Shown here in pieces: positions 13,556 to 18,532 of a DNA stretch of 18,532 bases (the first letter of the stretch is position 1; the number at the start of each line of letters is the position of its first letter). This DNA is from an uncultured Sphingopyxis sp. (GTDB taxonomy: Bacteria > Pseudomonadota > Alphaproteobacteria > Sphingomonadales > Sphingomonadaceae), in NCBI GenBank assembly GCA_937957805.1, contig CALFXW010000030.1, positions 1 through 18,532 of the forward strand, read 5' to 3'. The translations under genes were made by a program, and so were the position numbers. The notes beneath the pieces were generated by a model. It was not told the DNA's origin. It saw nothing but the letters and a program-made list of their open reading frames with translations, and did no database searches.

Positions 13556-14421
13556 TGGCGCGCACCCCACGCCGTGCCGCCGCGCAGGATGAACGGCAGC
13601 GCGATACGCTGCATACCGGTTTCCTTGCCTATGCCAATTTCCGTTGGCTCAAGATTTTGGCGGTCATTTGCGTCGTCGCCATCGCATCCTATTTGCTGAT
13701 CGACATCACCCCGCGTCACAATGGCGGCAGTTGGTATGGTTATACGCTGGGCACCGTCGGCGCGCTGTTAATCCTTTGGCTGACGATGCTGGGGGTGCGC
13801 AAACGGGCGATGACGGCGGGCGGATGGTCGTTAAAGGCGTGGGTTTCGGCGCATGTCTATCTGGGGCTGTCGCTGATTGTCATTGCAACGCTGCACACGG
13901 GTTTTCAGCTTGGCTGGAATGTGCACACACTCGCCTGGACGTTGATGATGCTGGTCATCGCATCGGGCATCTGGGGGATTAGCGTTTATGCGACGCTGCC
14001 CGCCGCCTTGTCGAACAACCGCGATGAACGCACGCAGGCGCAGATGCTCGATGATATTCGCAGCCTCGACCGCCAGATACATGAGGCGGCACAGCCGCTC
14101 CCGCCGGAGGAGGCGGCGATTGCGATCGCCTCACTCGACCAAGACCCGTTCGCCGGATCGCTCTGGGCGCGACTCAGTGGGCGTTACCCCAAATGCGCGA
14201 CGGCAGCGGCGCTTGCCCAGTTGCGATATGGCGGGGATGATGCGGCGATGGAAAAATTGAGCGGATTGCTCAACCGCAAAAATGCCGCGCTCGGCCGGTT
14301 GCGGCGGCATTTGAAGCTGAAGGCGCTGCTCGAAATCTGGCTTTATGTCCATGTGCCGCTGACCTTTGCGCTGATTGCAGCGCTCAGTGCCCATATCATT
14401 TCCGTCTTTTTTTATTGGTAG
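13555..14421 (+). CDS. Five-helix membrane protein, probable di-haem b-type cytochrome
   Basis: The 288-residue product has hydrophobic helices at about 33-50, 63-80, 97-115, 126-147 and 261-286, plus a polar region of about 110 residues (150-258) between the fourth and fifth. Helix three begins and ends with His100 and His114, and helix five with His266 and His280. Both pairs are spaced exactly 14 residues, as in the two haem-bearing helices of cytochrome b of the bc1 complex. This predicts two b haems stacked across the membrane. No family name is evident to me. The ATG overlaps the upstream TGA (TGATG); 12 nt separate it from the multihaem gene. Inferred role: carry electrons from the cytoplasmic Fe-S/flavoprotein to the exported c-type haems. 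A TTG one codon earlier is also in frame but less likely. Confidence 0.85.
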   Translation: MARTPRRAAAQDERQRDTLHTGFLAYANFRWLKILAVICVVAIASYLLIDITPRHNGGSWYGYTLGTVGALLILWLTMLGVRKRAMTAGGWSLKAWVSAHVYLGLSLIVIATLHTGFQLGWNVHTLAWTLMMLVIASGIWGISVYATLPAALSNNRDERTQAQMLDDIRSLDRQIHEAAQPLPPEEAAIAIASLDQDPFAGSLWARLSGRYPKCATAAALAQLRYGGDDAAMEKLSGLLNRKNAALGRLRRHLKLKALLEIWLYVHVPLTFALIAALSAHIISVFFYW

Positions 14422-14433
14422 GGGGGCGAACCA

Positions 14434-16323
14434 ATGACCTTCCTCATTCGCCGAATATCGACCACCGCCGACGGGCGCGAAATTGTGCGCACCGCGAATA
14501 TTGCCAAGGCGCAACTGACGCTGGGGCGCGACGCCGCCAATGATATTCACCTGCCCGATCTGGCGCTCGACCCCCAACATGCGGTTCTGACCAGCAATGA
14601 TGGGCGGCATGTGCTGGTGCGGGCGAGCGGGGGGTTGCGCTTTGGCCTCAATGGACAGAGCGTTTCTGAAGCCAATATCGATGCGGGTGACGGCGCGGAA
14701 TTGCGCTTTGGCGGTCACCGCATCACCGTCGCGCTCGATGGGGAGGGGGAGGGGCAAGCACCCGCCATCGCGCTCACCATCCTGCGCACCGATGAATTGA
14801 GCCACAGCGCGCTCGACCGGGATGAGGCGGATGCTTTTTCCATGCGCGGCCTGTTGCCCGGACGGCGTGTTTCGGCATGGGCATTTGCGTTGCTAGTGTT
14901 TGCCGCATTCCTGATCGCGCCGATCTGGGCCTATACCAGCTATCGCGGGGTGGAGGAACGGCCGCAGGGTTATCATGCGGATATGAGCTGGACGTCCGGC
15001 CCCTTGTCGAGCGCGCATGCCGACCTCTCCGGCGATTGCCAAAGCTGCCATACGCGCGCCTTTGAACCGGTCACCGACAATGCCTGTAAAAGCTGTCATG
15101 AGGATGTCCACGACCATGCGCCGGTTGCGCGGCAATTGCTGGCGCGCGGCGACCCAGGGGCTTGGCGCGCGAGCCTGATCCGCATCGGCGAAATGTTCGG
15201 GCGCGCGCAAGGGCGCTGTGTCGATTGCCATACCGAACATGAAGGGGCGGGGCCGATGCCCGCCACCGCGCAGCAATTTTGCAGCGATTGCCATGGCGAT
15301 ATGAACCAGCGGCTGACCGATACACCGCTGGGCAATGCGGCGGATTTCGGCACGCTCCACCCGCAATTTCGCCCGCTGGTGCAGACACTGCCCGGCGACC
15401 CCGCATCGATGCGCCGCGTTAATCTGGCGGGTAATGTCACCGACCAGAATGGCCTGAAATTTCCCCACAACCTCCATATGCAGCCGGACGGCGGGGTGGC
15501 GCGCATGGCGCGCAACCTGCGCATAAACACGGGTGGCGGGCAGGGCATGGAATGCGCCAATTGTCACCGGCCAACCGCGGATCGGACGCGATTTGAGCCG
15601 GTGGATATGGAGCGCGATTGCCAAAGCTGCCACAGCCTGACCATCGAAAATGTCGGCGGCATCAACCGCACATTGCGCCATGGTCAGCCCGACCAAGTGG
15701 TTGCCGACCTTTACGCCTTTTACCGTTCGACCCCGCCCGATCGTCCCATGAATCTGGGCGGGATGGCGCGGCGGCGACCGGGCCAATTTGCCGAAGGGCA
15801 GGTGTACAACATCTATTTCCGTGAAACGGCGCGCCGCCCGTCGCGAGCGGAGGATGCGGTGCGCGCCGTTTTCTCGCGCGGGGGGGCCTGTTACGACTGC
15901 CACACCATTTACGCGCCGGGTGCGGGTAGCAACCGCTGGCGGGTGCAAAAAGTGCATCAGACGAGCCGTTATATGCTCCACGGCTGGTTCGACCATGCCG
16001 ATCATTTGCGCATGGCGGTGCCGGGACAGGCCAGTCGCACCGGCAGTCCGGCCTGCCTGTCCTGTCACAATGCAGACCGGACGGCGACGGCCAGCCAGTT
16101 GATGTTGCCCGACATCGCATCCTGCCGCCGCTGCCATGGTGGTGAAAATTCGGGCAAGGCGGTCGAAAGCCCCTGTGCATCGTGCCACGAATATCATCAG
16201 GGGCCGCGCGCGGGTGCGCCATGGCAGCCGAGCGACGAACGCCACCGCCGCGATAATGACCGCCGACGAGAGGGAGTGACCAGCGTCACAGATGCGATTT
16301 TGCGGCGACTTTACGCAGGGTGA
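14434..16323 (+). CDS. FHA domain - transmembrane - decahaem c-type cytochrome
   Basis: This 629-residue protein has three parts. Residues about 5-115 form a forkhead-associated domain: LTLGRDAANDIHLPDLALDPQHAVL carries the Gly-Arg and the later HA of phosphothreonine-binding FHA folds. One membrane helix follows (148-168, AWAFALLVFAAFLIAPIWAY). The remainder has ten CxxCH haem-attachment motifs starting at Cys202, 218, 262, 283, 374, 396, 486, 541, 564 and 581, with many extra His (for example HNLHM 345-349, HADH 521-524, HEYH 585-588) able to act as sixth ligands. The orientation should be FHA in the cytoplasm and haems in the periplasm, where c haems are attached. Its stop overlaps the next gene (TGATG). 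Comparable to cytochrome c3/NapC-like multihaem proteins, but the FHA fusion is unusual. The highly charged tail (residues 601-615) is odd. Confidence 0.92.
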   Translation: MTFLIRRISTTADGREIVRTANIAKAQLTLGRDAANDIHLPDLALDPQHAVLTSNDGRHVLVRASGGLRFGLNGQSVSEANIDAGDGAELRFGGHRITVALDGEGEGQAPAIALTILRTDELSHSALDRDEADAFSMRGLLPGRRVSAWAFALLVFAAFLIAPIWAYTSYRGVEERPQGYHADMSWTSGPLSSAHADLSGDCQSCHTRAFEPVTDNACKSCHEDVHDHAPVARQLLARGDPGAWRASLIRIGEMFGRAQGRCVDCHTEHEGAGPMPATAQQFCSDCHGDMNQRLTDTPLGNAADFGTLHPQFRPLVQTLPGDPASMRRVNLAGNVTDQNGLKFPHNLHMQPDGGVARMARNLRINTGGGQGMECANCHRPTADRTRFEPVDMERDCQSCHSLTIENVGGINRTLRHGQPDQVVADLYAFYRSTPPDRPMNLGGMARRRPGQFAEGQVYNIYFRETARRPSRAEDAVRAVFSRGGACYDCHTIYAPGAGSNRWRVQKVHQTSRYMLHGWFDHADHLRMAVPGQASRTGSPACLSCHNADRTATASQLMLPDIASCRRCHGGENSGKAVESPCASCHEYHQGPRAGAPWQPSDERHRRDNDRRREGVTSVTDAILRRLYAG

Positions 16324-17219
16324 TGGAAAAGGGGGGGCAACGAGTCGATGGCATGCTGATTGCCCAAATAACCGATGTCCACATCGGCTTTGATGTCGGC
16401 AACCCGACCGAGTTTAATCGCGTGCGGCTCGACCAACTGATTGCGACGCTGTGCAGCGGCCCCAATGTTCCTGATTTGCTGTTGGCGACGGGCGATTTGG
16501 CCGACAATGGCGCGCTTTCTTCCTATCAGATTTTTGCCGATGCCATCGCTGGCGTGCCATTTGCGGTCTTGCCCTGTGTCGGCAACCATGACCGGCGCGC
16601 CAATTTCCTGACCGTTTTTCCGCACCTGGCGGACGAAAATGGCTTGGTGCAATATGTCCATGATTGCGGGGCATTCCGCCTGATCATCATCGATACACTG
16701 GATGAAGGACGGCATGGCGGTGCATTTTGTGCGGCGCGCGCAAAATGGCTGCGCGCGCGTCTGGCCGAAAGGCCGGATCTGCCGACATGGATTGTCATGC
16801 ACCATCCGCCCTTTGATTCAGGGTTGGAATGGATGACGACCGATCCTGCCGAACCGTGGGTGGCGCGCTTTGTCGATGCGATTGCCGATGCACCCGGGCT
16901 GCGCGGCATGTTTTGTGGCCATTTGCACCGCGCGCTGGTCATGCCGTGGCGCGGCCTGACGGTTGCGGTGTGCGCGTCGAGCGCGCCGCAGGTTGCGCTC
17001 GACCTGAGGCCCATAGATGCCGACCGGCCAGATGACCGGGCGATGATTGTTGCCGAAGACCCCGGCTATGCGCTCCACCACTGGAATGGGGAGGGGTTGG
17101 TCAGCTTTTTCGAACGCGCGGGCGATGCGCCGGTGCTTGCCAGCTATGATCGCGGGATGCAGGGGCTGGTGCGGCATTTGATTGACGAGCGACCGGGCCA
17201 CGGCCACGCCGCAGCCTGA
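16323..17219 (+). CDS. CpdA/Icc-type metallophosphoesterase (possible cyclic-nucleotide phosphodiesterase)
   Basis: This 298-residue calcineurin-like phosphoesterase has the full metal-site series: ITDVHIG (Asp18, His20), LLATGDLADNG (Asp58), CVGNHDRR (Asn88, His89), WIVMHHPPFD (His160) and MFCGHLHRAL (His200, His202). The spacing and the HHPP and GHLH forms fit class III cAMP phosphodiesterases (CpdA/Icc) more than DNA or protein phosphatases, though close relatives hydrolyse other phosphodiesters. It starts in the TGATG stop-start overlap with the multihaem gene; a second in-frame ATG at 16353 (MLIAQITDVH) would give a shorter product that still keeps every motif. Coupling to a protein with two cyclic-nucleotide domains suggests local turnover of the ligand, which is inference. 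It is the last gene of the cluster; palindromes follow 45 nt later. Confidence 0.9.
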   Translation: MEKGGQRVDGMLIAQITDVHIGFDVGNPTEFNRVRLDQLIATLCSGPNVPDLLLATGDLADNGALSSYQIFADAIAGVPFAVLPCVGNHDRRANFLTVFPHLADENGLVQYVHDCGAFRLIIIDTLDEGRHGGAFCAARAKWLRARLAERPDLPTWIVMHHPPFDSGLEWMTTDPAEPWVARFVDAIADAPGLRGMFCGHLHRALVMPWRGLTVAVCASSAPQVALDLRPIDADRPDDRAMIVAEDPGYALHHWNGEGLVSFFERAGDAPVLASYDRGMQGLVRHLIDERPGHGHAAA

Positions 17220-17264
17220 TAGTTTAATGGGCGCTCGCCGCCGGACTGGCTATCCTTGTCTGCC

Positions 17265-17365
17265 GTGATTTCCGGGCCGTGAAATGTCCCATTTCACTCG
17301 AAATCACGCGTCCCTGTCTCCCGTGATTTCCGAGCCGTGAAATGTCCCATTCCACTCGAAATCAC
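17265..17365. repeat. Two tandem nested palindromes (43 bp each, 58-bp period)
   Basis: Copy 1 (17265-17307) and copy 2 (17323-17365) each begin GTGATTTC and end GAAATCAC, and enclose an inner hairpin GTGAAATG-tcc-CATTTCAC. The inner stem is perfect in copy 1; copy 2 has one mismatch (CATTCCAC). They differ at only two positions within the 43 bases, and the flanking GTCT-CC is also repeated. This is a REP/BIME-like pair and could serve as the terminator region of the four-gene cluster. The end of copy 2 covers the stop codon of the opposing ORF. Confidence 0.9.
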
Positions 17366-17793
17366 TCGGGCAACCCAACCCAGTCCGCCAAGTCCGCATT
17401 GTCCCGCACGCGATAAAGCATGCCGCCGGGCGTGCGGAACATGCGTTCCATTTCCGGCCGGGTGAAGGGGCGCGAACCCAGTCGTCCGAACACCGCAATC
17501 TGCCCGCCTGTTTCATCCACCGCGCGGTCACGATCCAGCCCCTTGGACATTGCGATGGCGGGGCTGGGCGTGCGCGCCCAGGCGATGAGTTCGGGCATGA
17601 AATCGGCGGTGAGCTGCACGGCCACGGCGGAGTTCTGCGGGTCGGTTTTGCCGCGGGTGGCGGCGCGGTCCTGCAGGTAGGTGGCGCTGCTCAGCGCGGC
17701 CACGGGGGTGCCGCTTTTGTCACGCACTTCCAGGTAGAGGCAGAAGGCAGCGCATTCGCGTTTTTCCTCCACCACCACCCCCTGCTTCTTCAC
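17362..17793 (-). CDS. Unrecognised ORF, start uncertain
   Basis: I do not recognise the family. From the GTG at 17791-17793 the frame gives 143 residues: a mixed segment KRECAAFCLYLEVRDKSG, ATYLQDRAATRGKTDPQN, AVAVQLTADFMPELIAWART, and an end RPEMERMFRTPGGMLYRVRD followed by ADLADWVGLPE. No signal peptide or membrane segment. The frame stays open upstream (towards 17,900) with no good ATG. An ATG at about 17,857 would enter the frame only if an A6 run (rc of 17849-17854) had one more A, so the true start may be lost to a frameshift or assembly junction. Codon choice in the upstream half (CTGCAG, GCCGTG, GACCCG) differs from the sphingomonad genes. The stop lies in palindrome copy 2. Confidence 0.4.
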   Translation of the reverse strand: MKKQGVVVEEKRECAAFCLYLEVRDKSGTPVAALSSATYLQDRAATRGKTDPQNSAVAVQLTADFMPELIAWARTPSPAIAMSKGLDRDRAVDETGGQIAVFGRLGSRPFTRPEMERMFRTPGGMLYRVRDNADLADWVGLPE

Positions 17794-17854
17794 CGCGCTG
17801 CGGCGTGTGGCTGTGCCGGTCTTGGCCAGGGCAAAGAGCGTTAGGCCTTTTTTA

Positions 17855-18037
17855 GCATAGTGTGCGCGCGCCTTCCGGATGGAGTCGCCGATGCGCGCCG
17901 CCGTGCCGTGGTACGTGTGTGCGTCGCGAACGATCCGGAGGTGGTCGCCACCGGGGCGGGGCGGCTGTCGAGCGCGGGCGCGCCCAGGGGCGCCGTTAGC
18001 TACCCTCCCCCTCCGCCCGGGTCAAGCGATTCCGGAC
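17855..18037. other. GC-rich stretch with no supported gene
   Basis: Frames are open on both strands because of high GC, but none shows a recognisable product or a clear start with ribosome site. Composition differs from the core of the contig, so this may be another joined fragment. Confidence 0.4.
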
Positions 18038-18180
18038 GGGGACAGGATCTACCCCTCCAACTCCCTTCGATTGTTCAGGAATTTTGGCTCACCGCGGCGA
18101 ATCGTCGCCCGCGCAAATCGCCGCGGTAGGCCGAAATTCACCAGCGATCTCGAATCGTTGAAGGGGTAGATCCTGTCCCC
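18038..18180. mobile_element. 143-bp inverted-repeat element (MITE/REP-like)
   Basis: GGGGACAGGATCTACCCCT (18038-18056) and its exact reverse complement (18162-18180) form the ends. Inside, the arms continue imperfectly, and a core ACCGCGGCGA...TCGCCGCGGT (perfect 10-bp arms) closes the hairpin. Ends reading GGGGACAGG are, from general knowledge, common in palindromic repeats associated with REP-associated tyrosine transposases (IS200/IS605-like). No transposase is present here, so it would be a non-autonomous copy. Confidence 0.65.
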
Positions 18181-18200
18181 AGGGCTGCTACCCTCGGGGG

Positions 18201-18532
18201 GTGCCGTGCCTCGACGACAACGTGGCGGTGGGGTCCGACACTCTCCACGCCAACACCACCGGCCCCGGCAACACCGCACTCGGCTGCTGGGCGCTCACGG
18301 CGAACACCACGTCGAGCTATAACGTCGCAGTCGGGTTCAAGGCGATGTTCGCGAACACCGAAGGTCAAGGCGTCGCAGTCGGGTACAACGCCCTGCTTGC
18401 CAACACCACCGGCACCAACCTTGTCGCAGTCGGCCGAAACGCCCTCGCCGCCAACACGACTGGCACGGACAACGTTGCGTCAGGCACCAACGCCCTGCTG
18501 GGCAACACGACCGGCGTCGGGAACGTCGCCAT
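18201..18532 (+). CDS. Repeat protein with 17-residue NVAVG..AL.ANTTG units, truncated at contig end
   Basis: An open frame from the last stop at 18159 continues past the window end. From GTG 18201 it reads VPCLDDNVAVGSDTL and then about six units of 17 residues, for example NTALGCWALTANTTSSY, LVAVGRNALAANTTGTD and NVASGTNALLGNTTGVG; one unit is short by one residue. This pattern of N.A.G..AL..NTTG is seen in phage tail-fibre and trimeric adhesin head regions, where units stack into a beta-solenoid. Which of these applies cannot be told from the fragment. Start is uncertain: it may begin upstream inside or before the inverted repeat. Codon use (GTCGCAGTCGGG, AACACC) is unlike the core genes, suggesting a foreign or chimeric segment. 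Confidence 0.7.
   Translation, partial: MPCLDDNVAVGSDTLHANTTGPGNTALGCWALTANTTSSYNVAVGFKAMFANTEGQGVAVGYNALLANTTGTNLVAVGRNALAANTTGTDNVASGTNALLGNTTGVGNVA

Noticed and set aside
14893..16245. 450-codon minus-strand frame opposite the multihaem gene
   Set aside because: The reverse complement of CxxCH codons gives Trp/Met/Ala-rich text; no motif is seen and the plus-strand protein is unambiguous.
16353..17219. Shorter start for the phosphoesterase
   Set aside because: Possible, and all motifs are kept, but the TGATG overlap at 16323 matches the other coupled junction in the operon, so the longer form is preferred.
18201..18532. CRISPR-like array at the right end
   Set aside because: The 51-bp periodicity keeps one reading frame with conserved amino acids and has no unique spacers; it is a protein repeat.

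Overview
The window looks like a whole metagenomic contig of about 18.5 kb. Its core, roughly positions 430 to 17,365, reads as one piece of alphaproteobacterial chromosome, most likely Sphingomonadales. The protein style (SdhA, Bpt, CreD, threonine ammonia-lyase), the high GC and the clusters of CCCCTCCCT/AGGGAGGGG palindromes all fit that group. Genus cannot be fixed by eye. The two ends look foreign. Positions 1-21 are an Illumina TruSeq adapter remnant. Positions 22 to about 425 carry pieces of unrelated genes. Beyond about 17,366 the coding style changes and ends in a long inverted repeat and a truncated repeat protein.

Layout: (1) about 430-2701, + strand: last residues of a probable sdhC, then sdhD and sdhA of succinate dehydrogenase; sdhB is not present. 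(2) 2702-3620: a DUF559 endonuclease-like gene (- strand) flanked by, and ending inside, GC-rich palindromic repeats. (3) 3622-4169, - strand: ParD/ParE toxin-antitoxin pair with a perfect operator-like palindrome upstream. (4) 4281-5660, + strand: an orphan CreD-like membrane protein, whose stop shares a CTAG with a convergent - strand cluster (3-hydroxyisobutyrate-dehydrogenase-like gene, secreted YtcJ-like amidohydrolase, DUF167). (5) 8582-9838, + strand: threonine ammonia-lyase with an ACT domain, followed by a palindrome-rich spacer. (6) 10193-10963, + strand: Bpt leucyltransferase of the N-degron pathway.

(7) 11111-17219, + strand, is the most interesting part: four tightly coupled genes (TGATG, 12 nt, TGATG junctions). 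Gene 1 fuses an FAD/NAD(P) disulfide-reductase-type module, two cyclic-nucleotide-binding domains and a four-cluster [4Fe-4S] ferredoxin module. Gene 2 is a five-helix membrane protein with two His pairs, each spaced 14 residues, as in di-heme b cytochromes. Gene 3 is an FHA domain, one membrane helix and an exported domain with ten CxxCH haem motifs. Gene 4 is a CpdA/Icc-type metallophosphoesterase. Together they suggest an electron path from a cytoplasmic pyridine nucleotide through flavin, Fe-S and b haems to periplasmic c haems. It would be gated by a cyclic nucleotide (two CNB domains, with a possible cAMP phosphodiesterase in the same operon) and by phospho-threonine (FHA). The domain content is visible in the sequence; the pathway and its regulation are inference.

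(8) 17265-17365 holds two tandem nested palindromes. It is followed by an unrecognised - strand ORF, a 143-bp inverted repeat, and an open-ended frame of 17-residue NVAVG..AL.ANTTG repeats. No tRNA, rRNA, CRISPR array or complete insertion sequence was seen.
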